Position numbers and translations under genes: made by a program | The notes under the pieces: model-generated | The model's database searches: none | Told to the model about the DNA's origin: nothing | Seen by the model: only the letters and a program-made list of their open reading frames with translations | DNA from: Scylla paramamosain | Lineage: Eukaryota > Arthropoda > Malacostraca > Decapoda > Portunidae | Length of the DNA: 64,000 nucleotides | Direction of reading: 5' to 3' | Assembly: GCF_035594125.1 (NCBI RefSeq) | Contig: NC_087166.1 | Location: 24,641,266 to 24,705,265 of the forward strand | In this document: piece after piece, positions 1 through 9,780 of the stretch | Numbering within the stretch: position 1 is the first letter of the stretch | Layout: every line of letters starts with the position of its first letter

Positions 1-1000
1 GTATGAGGCTTAACTTGGAACTCAGGTGCTGAGAGACACATCTGAAATCAGTGACTCTGAGGATCCTGATAGAAATCACCAGAAGGTCTTGCTTAAGTGT
101 GGTCTCAAAATTGCATGATCCATTAGCTTTATTGCTTCCTGTAATCATAAAATCTAGAATTGAAAACTTCATGAGGTCAGCCTCTCTCTGATGGACTTTG
201 TGATCAATGGGAAAAATATAATAGCTTAAAATGACAAGTAAAATAGAAATCCCTACAACAGCCAAAACACAGGAAACAGATTTATACATATTTAGTGATG
301 CTGGTAATAAGGCATATGAAGCTTGTGCTTACCTGTGCAATAATAGAAAAAACAAAGGTTGTGCCATCAAAGAACAATACTATACCCAACTTAGAACTAA
401 TTGCTGTTCTGTTAGCAGCAAGACTCACCATCTTCATCTGTGAGAACTATTGAGGAATAATTCATTTAAGAAGTATCCTCTTAGGGTGTGACAGTCAAAT
501 AACTCTGTATTGGTTACAAAATAAAAAAAAATAATAATTCCTGATATAAAGTAAATTGTGTGGCAACCAAAGAAAACTCACTGACCTCATGACTCGAGGG
601 ATAAACACAGATGAGCTGTGCAAGTCCTCCCTCTGTTGGCAAGGACCCTCATGGCTGCCGAACATAAATGAATGGCCAGGACAAATCAACATTGCTCAAC
701 CTGCAGAGAAAGAAGTGACTATTAATACAATCACAGTGCCATCCAAGCTGATGGAATGGGAAAGATTCAACAAATATGATAAATGTCTGAAAGTATTAGC
801 ATGGGTGCTTTGCTACAAAACTTATCTAAAGGCTCAGTCTCAGGGTTTGGCTACCAACATCAACCCAATAATAAAAGTGGAGGAATTAAGGATAGTAGAA
901 CAAGAACTAGTCAAATTAGTACATAAGGAAAAATTCTTAAATCTACATGCATTGCTCATAAAAAAGGCTGATAGATTATCACACTCAACATAATGCTCCA
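1..1000 (+). mobile_element. BEL/Pao-like LTR retrotransposon Pol remnant
   Basis: Seen: an open stretch at 231-443 reads like an RNase H start (LYIFSDAGNKAYEACAYL). After frame changes and stops, 556-993 carries DLMTRGINTDEL and WQGPSWL, matching the NPAD-L-TRG and W-GP-WL motifs between RNase H and integrase in BEL/Pao Pol. It continues with a helical stretch (EELRIVEQELVKLV) that normally precedes the integrase zinc finger. The joining sequence at 444-555 also resembles RNase H when frames are changed. Several stops and shifts show it is dead. No LTR, protease or integrase core is visible, and the left end lies outside the window. Family assignment is by motif recall only. Confidence 0.7.
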
Positions 1001-2977
1001 GTTAGGCCACATTTACACCAAGCAAAATTATTTCAATCAATTCATGGAGAATCATTTGACTTGAGTCATTTTGAGTTGACACCGCTCCCATTGACTGAGT
1101 CAAATTGCCAGAATGGACGTAGACGTTCTTGCTGAAATAGTGGTGTTGCTGTAGCTGAGGTGACGTAGTTGTAGGCGTCAAACAAGAGTAGGGGTGCATG
1201 AATTAAGACCTGAATTTGGGAGCTTTTAACATTTAATCCCAGATTTAGTAAATAATCCAGATTTTATTTTTTTTTCTTCTTAAAAATGAAAATTAAAAAA
1301 AAAATGACAATTTAAAATGCTTGTCAAGTTGACTACATCCCACTCTTTGTGCACTGGATCACAAGGATCACATGTAAGAAAGATATCTCTCTGGTAATAA
1401 TTTGATTGATCAGGTTGTCCGAAAACATGATGCTCACTTCTTGGTAGAATCACTGTGACTGATGAAGAAATGTGCCCGTGCAAATCACTGACTCTGAATC
1501 CCCAAGAATCGGCACGATTTGAATTGACTTGATTTGCTTGGTGTGAACTGTTACATTGATATTAGAGTGATGAATCGAGATGAATGATGAATCTTGTTGA
1601 TTCTTCATGAACTGAATTGATTTAATTTGCTTGGTACAAATGCAGCTGTAGGATTTTATGTGGATAATGGCATTGTCAGATAAGGTGGATAAAGACTGCT
1701 AACTTGTCTGATTCAACCAACCCTCCTATTTTGCTGCATGGTCATCACCACATAACCATATTGTTAATACAAAGATGCCATGATCTAAATCACCACAATG
1801 GCACTAGTCTTACAATAGCATATATGAGATAAAGAGGGTAGATTCATAAAATGAAACAAATAACAAAAGAGTATAATAAGAAAATACTATAATAAGAAAA
1901 ATACTAAGGCAAACCCTATTTCCTGGTGATGCACCACTGCTCCCACAATTCAGAATTAACATAAATTAACCTTTTACCATAACAGGAGTGGATTTTACTG
2001 TTGTCCTTAAGGTCAAGGGAGAGGGCAAAATAAACTGGCACTATAGGGAAATTCACTAAATTTCAGAATACCATGAATACCAGAATGATGGATTTCCTAA
2101 GCTAATGCTGCATGTTATCCTACTTGGAGGGATCTGGACCACCTCTGTGTATTAAAATAATGCATTCATGTATTGTAATGTCCCACAGAGCAAGACAGGT
2201 TTCAGGCTTTCCTGCTTACCTCACCACTACCTTTAAGGTCCTTTTACATGGGCAATTTGGTCACACGACTCAGCAGCACGACCAACACACTGATGCATGC
2301 TGTCAAAACTGGATCACATCAGCAAGTCACCCATGTGAAAAGGCTCGCTGCTAAGATGCACTGCTGCAGGATCATTCAGCCAGGCTCCATTGCATCATGG
2401 ATGAAGAAGTTGTTGCTATCCTATTTCTCCTTTGACGTTGTTATCATCGTAGTCGGTGACGACGATTACTTAGGATGCACCCCATAACACCTGAGTGGTT
2501 GACAGTGGTACAGTTGTATACACTAATGAAAAAATTTAAAGCAGACAGTGCCAAATTTTTCAACTATTTTAGGTCTGTCACTGGGATTTAGAAAAAATAA
2601 GTAAATAAATAGTGGTCTCATGATCGAGTGGTACAAAGTAGCCTGTTTGAAAAGGCTCTAAGTGACCAATTGCCATGATTGGTCACGGGGACAGGCGACT
2701 CCCTGCTGAGTCACATACGTTGAATTCTCGCATGAAAGTCCACTGACAAAAAACAATGGAAAGCTGTGGGAAGCCATTTCCCCATGACTTGGCAGTGATA
2801 CCCCTATTAGAGTGTGAAAGTTCTGGGAGTATGCCTCAGTTTTAATACTGCTTTAATATTGCCTCAGGTTAATACTGTTTGGGGAGATTGACTACTGTAT
2901 GCTGTTGTTTGATTTGACATTACTAGACTATTTCACCAGGCTTCTGATGTGTACAAGGGATAACATGTACATGTTTG
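1001..2977. other. Intergenic, no gene recognised
   Basis: I see no supported coding sequence. About 1005-1045 and 1611-1655 are imperfect inverted copies sharing a block around ACCAAGCAAA, and a related direct copy lies near 1515-1550. This may be a degenerate short inverted-repeat element. Short open frames at 2112-2487 have no recognisable domain. Confidence 0.5.
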
Positions 2978-2981
2978 CATA
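2978..2981. repeat. Target-site duplication (left), CATA
   Basis: Four bases immediately before the left terminal inverted repeat. They are identical to the four bases after the right terminus at 5872-5875. Confidence 0.75.
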
Positions 2982-3027
2982 TGTTACAGTCAGAACCCGA
3001 AATCAGCCAAAACTAGTTTCAACTAGT
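2982..3027 (+). repeat. Left terminal inverted repeat
   Basis: First about 45 bases of the transposon, matching the reverse complement of 5826-5871 with four mismatches. It starts with the TGT trinucleotide typical of integrase-mobilised elements. Confidence 0.8.
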
Positions 3028-3220
3028 CAGAACTAGTAGTATAATTTATTGTTTGTAAAAACTAGTATTACCTAGGCAAAACTAGTTTCTTAACATAAAG
3101 GCTCGGTAAAACACGAAATGTATTTTACACCTAGTTTTACCTACACACTTCAGTCAAAGCTAGTTTTAACAATTGTTAAGTTTGGGAAAACAAGGTTAGA
3201 CTAAAAGTGAAACTGGTGTA

Positions 3221-5060
3221 GTGCCGGGGAAAACATTTATATGTATAAGTAGCATTAGGGAGTGGAGTGAACCATGTGGGGACCATAAGGGTGGGACTCT
3301 TGACCACCCTCCTAACCAGGCAGCTGACACTGAATGGGAGACTATGTTTTTACAGACCATACTGAAGTGGGATGTGCAACAAGAATCACACTACAACATA
3401 CTTACTGCAGAAAAATACGGTTCACTGTTGCAGGAGGTAAAGGAGGCTAAAACTGCTAAGAAGAAAACGTCTCTACAGTACAGAAGACTGAAGCGGTTTG
3501 ATGTCATTGAAATTGGTGGTGTTCAAAAACTGATTGCAAGTAGCAAAAATGACGAAGCTCGTTATTACGTTCCTGCTCCCGAGATTTTTGAAGCCATTAA
3601 GACATCTCATGTAGCAATCGGTCATGGTGGTCGAGATAGACTGAAATGTGAAATTAACAGGAAATATGCAAATGTGACAGCCAATATGATAAAACTCTTC
3701 TTGACCATGTGTGAAGTGTGCCAAAGTAAGAAAAATAAAAGAAAAGAGGACTTGTTTCCAAACCAATCTTACACTCAGAGTTAAATAATCGGTGTCAAGT
3801 GGACTTAATTGATATGCAGACACAAGCAGATGGAAAATATAAATTCATAATGGTTTATCAAGATCATTTAACTAAATTTGTGATACTACGTGCATTGCAA
3901 TGTAAACGTGCTGAAGAAGTTGCTTATCACCTTGTTGATATTTTTTTAACATTTGGAGCACCCTGTATTTTACAGAGTGATAACGGAAGAGAATTTGTAA
4001 ATAGTGTTATAACGTCCTTAGCCTCTTTGTGGCCAGAGTTGAAAATTGTGCATGGAAAACCAAGACATAGTCAAAGTCAAGGGTCTGTGGAACGGGCAAA
4101 TCAAGATATTGAAAATATGTTAAGTGGATGGATGAAAGACAATGATACAGCAAGGTGGTCCGAAGGATTACACTTCGTACAATTTATGAAGAACAGAGCC
4201 CATCATTCTGGTATAAATCGAAGCCCATACAAAGCAATGTTTGGTGTAGAACCAAGGGTTGGCCTTGCAACAACATGCATTCCACGAGAATTGATTAAAG
4301 TTGTAAATAATGAGGAGGATTTGGAGAAGATAATTGCACATGTAAACAAGGACACTGTTGGGGAATCTAATGTTGCTTTGCAGATGACGAATCAAGATGA
4401 CATAAATTCACGATCTAGTAATAGAAGTGAAGTGTTTTCGTGTTGTGTGTGTGAAATGGAAATAAGTGAAGTCACTACTGCTCGAAGTGTGGCTCACATA
4501 TTCACGAATCTTGTGGAATAAACGTTGAGAGCGGCAAGGATGGCTTTGGATCTAATGTTATATGTTTAAACTGTAATTCTGAAGCACAAATATCACATGA
4601 TAGGCAAGTAGCTAGTACTAGTTTGAAAAAGCAGGCAAAAAGAATGAAGACAGTATCTGATGCGTCTCACCCTCCAGCAAGTGTGGGACAAAATGTCACT
4701 GTACCAATTCCAGATGTTGACAAGGGAAAAGGAGATTTGCGGAATATCATTGCAGTTGTTTTAAACAGAAGTGAGGATGAATTGTATAAGTTAGGTACTA
4801 GAGACGGCATTCTTAAGAAATTGTATAGTCGGTCTGAATTTGATGTGTGTAAACAGTTATTCCTAGATGTGAAAGATATACCTACCGACAAAGAAATATC
4901 TTTAAGAAGTGCAGCAACTAGTTCAAGTGTGGGAACAGGCCAAGGATTCTTTAGATGTCATTGTACAAAACATTGTGCAACCAACATTTGCAAATGTAAA
5001 AAAAATAAAATCCTTTGTAATTCAAAGTGTCACAATAGTATGTCATGTAAAAACAAATAA
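3221..5060 (+). pseudogene. Integrase-like transposase with two frameshifts
   Basis: Three consecutive open stretches (3221-3784, 3799-4521, 4623-5060) form one protein. The first carries a zinc-binding HH-CC module (H at SHVAIGHGG, CC at CEVCQ). The second is a DDE integrase core: D in VDLIDMQ, D in QSDNGREF, E in GSVERANQDIE. The third ends in a Cys-rich block (FRCHCTKHC, NICKCKK). Near 3740-3750 the frame changes by one base, since the integrase reading continues upstream of 3799 in the other frame. Near 4440-4475 it changes again, inside a second Cys/His stretch (YCSKCG). Otherwise the reading is clean, so these may be recent mutations or assembly errors. The first ORF opens at a GTG, so the true start is unknown. 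The layout resembles invertebrate KRBA2-like proteins. Confidence 0.75.
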
Positions 5061-5109
5061 TGTATATCTTTGTAACTTCAATTACTATTGTTTTATTGAA
5101 CAGCATGAC

Positions 5110-5392
5110 ATGAGTTTCATTATTGTGTTGTATTTTTAGTTGGAACTGTGAATTGATTATTGTTTTAATGAATATTAATAAATTTCTTAAAAATAAATGT
5201 AAAAACTTGTCAGATATTATTTACACTTGTAGTACTTTGTCTTGGGTCTGACACAGTTTGTTTTATTAAAGAATATGAGATGCATTTCATTATTATTGTG
5301 TTTTATTTTAAGTTGGAATTATAAATTGATAATTGTTTTAATGAATTTTAATACATTTCGTTAAAAATAAATTGTGACAATTTGGCAGATAT
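5110..5392 (+). repeat. Tandem duplication in transposon 3' region
   Basis: An AT-rich segment of roughly 105 bases at about 5113-5217 is repeated with about 170-bp spacing at about 5285-5392 (shared words TTGTTTTAATGAAT and GGCAGATATT/GTCAGATATT). It lies between the transposase stop and the right end. Confidence 0.65.
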
Positions 5393-5825
5393 TTTTTTTT
5401 CCTATATGTTATCAAAGGTACCGCTATATAATTTTGATAGGAATAAAAGCATGTTTATCATTGCATGTCTGATTAAACATTTGTTACTACACTTAGTGTG
5501 GGAAATTTATTTCCACATATGTGAATAGACCAATAAACGTTTCAGCCACCTAAAAAGGTACTAAAATGAGCTACAAACACAAACAAATTATGTTTGAGTT
5601 CCCCAAAAATGGTACTCAAACGAGCAATTTCACTCAAACGAGTGGTCATATCCCTCGCCTACTTTTGACATTCAGTACCGTTGTTGAATCTAGTTTTAAC
5701 TTACACGATCAGATAAAACTAGATTTAACTAGTTAAACTTTGATATTTCTAGTTATATCAAACACATTAAGGTATAACTAGTTTTGCCTAGGTAATACTA
5801 GTTGTTCACCAACACATTGAAAATA

Positions 5826-5871
5826 CCTAGTTAAAACTAGTTTTGACTGATTCCGGGTTTTGACTGTAACA
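5826..5871 (-). repeat. Right terminal inverted repeat
   Basis: Inverted partner of 2982-3027. It ends in ACA, completing the TGT...ACA termini. Confidence 0.8.
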
Positions 5872-5875
5872 CATA
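5872..5875. repeat. Target-site duplication (right), CATA
   Basis: Four bases immediately after the right terminal inverted repeat, identical to 2978-2981. Confidence 0.75.
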
Positions 5876-6069
5876 TACTCATTGTCCTCCCCAGTGTCTG
5901 AGGCATCTCCTGTCTGTGTTGTTGGCATATGGAATAGCCTTCCTTCTTTGGTCACTGAACAGAAACCATTTCATTTAAAATTCACTCTGAAACAAGCCTA
6001 AGGCTATAGGAACATTGTCTCTGAGCGTATTACAAGTTACTTACAATAATCTTTTCAGCCTATTTCACC

Positions 6070-6305
6070 TTTACTTGATCTATATTGATGGTGCATTACT
6101 AGTTTTAGGCCTTCCTAGATTATTACCTACATCTGTTTGTTACATGTTTGGTTGATCTATATTGATGGTGCATTAATAGTTTCAGGCCTTCCTAGATTGT
6201 TATCTATATCAGTTTGTTATATGTTTGCTTGATCTATATTGATGGTGCTTTGATAGTTTTAGGCCTTTCTAGATTGTTACCAACATGTTTGTTTGGTAGT
6301 GCAAG
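6070..6305 (+). repeat. 78-bp tandem repeat, three copies
   Basis: Three direct copies of a unit containing TTGATCTATATTGATGGTGC start near 6075, 6153 and 6231. Each continues through AGTTTTAGGCCTTCCTAGATT-like sequence. The array ends about 30 bases before the apparent splice acceptor of the TRIP4 coding exon. Confidence 0.85.
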
Positions 6306-6319
6306 CCTGAACCTAAAAC

Positions 6320-6338
6320 CTTGTGTGTCCTTCCCAGT
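6320..6338 (+). promoter_or_regulatory. Probable 3' splice site ahead of TRIP4 start
   Basis: The sequence CTTGTGTGTCCTTCCCAG is a pyrimidine-rich tract ending in AG just upstream of the start codon. It suggests that a non-coding first exon is spliced here. The donor and that exon were not identified. Confidence 0.45.
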
Positions 6339-6364
6339 GGTGGAGGTCAGACCAGGCAGCAGTT

Positions 6365-7981
6365 ATGGGGTCAACTGAGCAGTGGGCATGTGAAGAGCTG
6401 GAGCGCTTGGGTCTCTGTGATCCCCAGGTGATCATCCGTTACCTGCAGCCTATTGAGGACCCTGCTGAGGTGAGGGAATACCTGACCTCCATGTTGGACA
6501 GCTCTGAACCCTCACACACCAGATTCATTGAGGAGTTCCTGCGCAGGCAACAGGAGGCAAAGGCAAGCAAAGACTTGAGGTTTTATCGCAAGCCTGACCT
6601 TGAGATTGACTCTATCAAGGTCACTGACAAGAAGAAACAAAAAGCACCAAAAGAGAGCAATGGGAGAGGACAGAGGGAAAGTTCTAATGGTGTTGCCTCT
6701 GCTCCTCCATCCTCCACACCCTTTTCTAACACCTCCTCCTCCAGCTCATCATCAGGTAAGAAGAAAACAAAATTTGTTAACCTGTATTCTGAGGATGGAG
6801 CAAATAAGGATGTTGTGCTGCTGAGTGGGCGGCACCGCTGTGAGTGCCAGGCCTCGCGACACCGCCTGGTGGGAAACTGCTTGCATTGTGGCCGTGTGGT
6901 GTGCCAGCAGGAGGGCTCTGGGCCATGCCAGTTTTGTGGTAACCTGGTGGTGACAAGGGAGGAGAGGGAATTGCTCAATCGTGGCTCAAAGAAATCAGAG
7001 GCCTTGCAACGACGACTCCTGAGTGAGAAAAATGCAATGGTCAAGGAACTGCCACCACCAGAGGAGCAGACAGATGCCCTGCAGAAGGCAGTTGACCACA
7101 AGAATCGCCTCCTGGAGTTTGACCGGACAAGTGAACGGCGAACACGCGTCTTGGATGATGAGAGTGACTATTTTAGCCTCGACTCTCGCTGGCTGGCTGA
7201 AGGCGATCGGGAGAAGCTGCGGCAGCGGGAGGAAGAGCTGAGGGCCAAGAGGTTCTCACGAGGTGGCCAGACGGTGACAATCGACTTGGTCAGCAGGCGT
7301 GTGGTGGAGGACGAGTGGACTACAGCAATTTACAACCCTGATGACCCACTGGTGAAGGAGGTGCTGGAGGGGCGGACCAGTGACATTTTTTCAGCCCCAG
7401 ACAGGGAGGAGAGTGGACCAAAGGTGGAAGTGAGTCGGCCAATATATCAAGACACTGGCCTGACCACCACCAGCATGCACAAGGCTGGCAGGAAGTTTGG
7501 TGGACCTCTTCGTGTTCAGGACCGAGAGTTGCAAGAGATGAGGGATGAGGGGATGTGTCTCAGCATGCACCAGCCCTGGGCAAGTCTTCTAGTGGCTGGG
7601 ATAAAGATCCACGAGGGACGCACATGGTACTCTGCCCACCGTGGGAGGCTGTGGATTGCTGCTGCTGCAAAAATCCCTCAGCTGGAGGAAATACGACAAC
7701 TTGAAGACCGTTATCGTGTTCTGTTAGGCAAGGAGAACATAACATTCCCCCAGCACTATCCTCCAGGCTGTCTGCTGGGATGTGTCGATGTTGTTGATGT
7801 CCTGCCACAGGAAGAGTACCGGGAGCGGTTTCCTGAGGGTGAGAGTGAGTCTCCCTATGTGTTTGTCTGCCAGAACCCACAGGAGATGGTCATAAAATTC
7901 CCAATCAAAGGACAGCACAAGATATTTAAATTGGAGTCCAAGATCCACCAAACAGCAAAGAAGGCACTGAGGCACAATTAA
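6365..7981 (+). CDS. TRIP4: Activating signal cointegrator 1 (ASC-1)
   Basis: A single open frame gives 538 residues, near the size of vertebrate TRIP4 (about 580). The ORF could open at a GTG at 6323, but that lies ahead of a likely splice acceptor. The ATG at 6365 gives the expected start MGSTEQWACEEL. Residues about 1-60 resemble the conserved N-terminal helical region. About 158-192 form the C2HC5 zinc finger (CECQ, CLHCGRVVC, CQFCG). About 395-510 form the ASCH domain (SMHQPWASLL, GRTWY, GCVDVVDVL). Family knowledge: ASC-1 is the scaffold of the ASCC complex, acting in transcription coactivation, alkylation repair and ribosome quality control. ASCH domains are RNA-binding-like folds. A Ser-rich linker (about 113-135) separates N-terminus and finger. 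The CDS has no introns, unlike vertebrate TRIP4, but is intact, so it looks functional. Confidence 0.93.
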   Translation: MGSTEQWACEELERLGLCDPQVIIRYLQPIEDPAEVREYLTSMLDSSEPSHTRFIEEFLRRQQEAKASKDLRFYRKPDLEIDSIKVTDKKKQKAPKESNGRGQRESSNGVASAPPSSTPFSNTSSSSSSSGKKKTKFVNLYSEDGANKDVVLLSGRHRCECQASRHRLVGNCLHCGRVVCQQEGSGPCQFCGNLVVTREERELLNRGSKKSEALQRRLLSEKNAMVKELPPPEEQTDALQKAVDHKNRLLEFDRTSERRTRVLDDESDYFSLDSRWLAEGDREKLRQREEELRAKRFSRGGQTVTIDLVSRRVVEDEWTTAIYNPDDPLVKEVLEGRTSDIFSAPDREESGPKVEVSRPIYQDTGLTTTSMHKAGRKFGGPLRVQDRELQEMRDEGMCLSMHQPWASLLVAGIKIHEGRTWYSAHRGRLWIAAAAKIPQLEEIRQLEDRYRVLLGKENITFPQHYPPGCLLGCVDVVDVLPQEEYRERFPEGESESPYVFVCQNPQEMVIKFPIKGQHKIFKLESKIHQTAKKALRHN

Positions 7982-8138
7982 TAGTGAGAGAGATAGATGG
8001 GGAAAAGGAGAAATTATGTGTATGTAGGGATAAGAGTAAATGAATGAAGGAAGAGGGATAAGAGGATTTGTGGAAGAGAACAGATGAAGAAGAAAGAGTA
8101 ACTGTGTGTAGGAAGAAGGGGGAGAAGAACAAAATGGA

Positions 8139-8144
8139 ATAAAA
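8139..8144 (+). terminator. Candidate polyadenylation signal for TRIP4
   Basis: AATAAA occurs about 160 bases after the TRIP4 stop codon, in A/G-rich 3' flanking sequence. Position is approximate; no transcript support is available. Confidence 0.35.
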
Positions 8145-8829
8145 GAGGATTCATGTATATACAGTGTAAGTAGACAGGCAGACTTTATTACAAGCCTCCC
8201 ATTGGACAGGGCATGAAAAACAGTAACATTGAAGGAGCAAGGAGGACCAGACATCCCCATGCTACTATGCTAATAACACACTGCACACCATACACAGCAG
8301 CCTGACATCCTGGTAAAGGTGGCCTGCTGAGACAAGTCACCCACTTGCATACACTGACACACTCAAACATTTTTTTGCATATTTATCACTGAAGAAGAAT
8401 GCTGAAAAAATAAGAGTAATATTTTTGAGAAGAAAAATTACTTGCTTTACTTATTGTTTCCCATTCACACCACCACCACCACCACCACCTAGTTACACAC
8501 ACACACACATGCACCTGATCCTCATGTTCCTTCAGTGTTGGTTCACATTCAAGTTAACTTGATCAAACAGAAGCACAACACACCACCAACATACTAAGAC
8601 TTCAAGAGCAGTTGAATGAAAGTAAGTTAGTTTGGTAAAGGTTCTCAACAACAATCTCGTTTTTCACCTCCAAAAAAGAATGCACAATAATCACACAGTT
8701 GTAATTTTGTTAATTTATCTCAGCTGTGCATTTTCCTTTGTGTACTGGGAATCCTCTCTTTAGTGTTTTTATTTCCAGAACAAGGCCAAAGTGTGATGTC
8801 TCTGGGCCACCTCTGTACAGGGAATCTTT

Positions 8830-9134
8830 GCCTGATGTCTTAGGGGAATGGTATATATATTCAGTGAAATATAAGGAAATACATAACAAATCCATGTGTT
8901 AAAGAATGGTATGTAGATATTCAGTAAAATGAAATACTTAACAAATACTTGTCTTAAACAAATGGTATGTATATATTCAGCAAGATGAAAAAATGTATGA
9001 CAAATAAAGGAATGGTACTTATATATTCAGTGAGATAAAGAAAATATATAACAAATACATGTCTTAATACTTGGTGAGGTTAACACTATATATAAATATA
9101 TGTGTCATAAGGGAATGGGTACATATATCTTCAG

Positions 9135-9135
<1 letters not shown>
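8830..9135 (+). repeat. Degenerate ~55-60 bp tandem repeat, 4-5 copies
   Basis: Units beginning GGAATGGTATATATATTCAG recur near 8846, 8905, 8961 and 9011, with a weaker copy near 9112. Each is followed by ATAACAAATACATGT-like sequence. The array runs into an (AC)n tract at about 9136-9169. Confidence 0.75.
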
Positions 9136-9171
<36 letters not shown>

Positions 9172-9216
9172 AGTTGCATTCTGTTTCTTTTCTCTACAAA
9201 TCAAAGGAGCAGCATT

Positions 9217-9726
9217 CTGGGGAGCACAATGGTTCAGGCAGCAGCATGCCACACAGGAAGTCCTGGGTTGGAATCCTGGCTAACAATTTTCCCAGGTGAC
9301 TGCCCATTCCTTAAATTGGTACGCAGTCTTCAGTGGCTGGGAAAGTTAAAGTCACTGGAGAAGGGAACTGGCAGTCCTATGACAGAACTTTCTCAGATGA
9401 CTGGCTGTGCCTAAATTCACCCAGTCTTAAATCACTACTGGTCTACAATGGCTGGGATAGTTAAAGACAGCTGAGAAAAGAACTGGCCTCCCTACTCCAC
9501 ATGCTGAGGTCTTGGATTGGGTGATGCTGTCTGCCCATTGCCTCCCCTCCAGAGTGTTGCATGCTTTAACTTGCAACTCTTTTGTGGCTCAGTGTAAACT
9601 CGAGAGGGCAGCTGTACTTGCCTCTTACGAGCCACTGCAGGCTGGCTTGTAGTGTGTTGTATCTGGTGTGAGGAAATGAATGTAAAAGTCTTCATCAGTC
9701 TTTGTTGTTGCTCCTTATGACATACC

Positions 9727-9780
<54 letters not shown>
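9217..9780 (+). mobile_element. tRNA-derived SINE-like element with (GAT)n tail
   Basis: A GGGGAGCACAATGGTTCAGG start is followed about 30 bases later by GGGTTGGAATCC, close to the RNA polymerase III A-box and B-box arrangement of a tRNA-derived promoter. A tRNA-unrelated body with internal repeats follows (TGGCTGGGAAAGTTAAAG and TGGCTGGGATAGTTAAAG). The end is a (GAT)n tract at about 9731-9780, a plausible SINE tail. The right boundary is inferred from that tail; no target duplication was confirmed. Confidence 0.55.

Larger units (their letters stand above)
2982..5871 (+). mobile_element. Ginger-type DNA transposon, complete with TIRs
   Basis: Seen: the left end begins TGTTACAGTCAGAACCCG and the right end is its inverted copy, finishing CTGTAACA. 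About 45 terminal bases match with four mismatches. A second inverted block (ACTAGTATTACCTAGGC) lies about 77 bases in from the left end and slightly further in from the right. The insertion is flanked by the 4-bp direct repeat CATA (2978-2981 and 5872-5875). Inside is a retroviral-type integrase/transposase with H2C2 and DDE motifs. TGT...ACA ends, 4-bp target duplications and a Gypsy-like integrase are the known hallmarks of Ginger elements, whose relatives include host genes of the KRBA2/SCAND3-like group. Subterminal regions are rich in repeated ACTAGT motifs, which may be transposase binding sites (inference). Confidence 0.85.

Noticed and set aside
6583..7101. 172-codon open frame antisense to TRIP4
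   Set aside because: Shadow of the zinc-finger and linker coding sequence; no independent motif.
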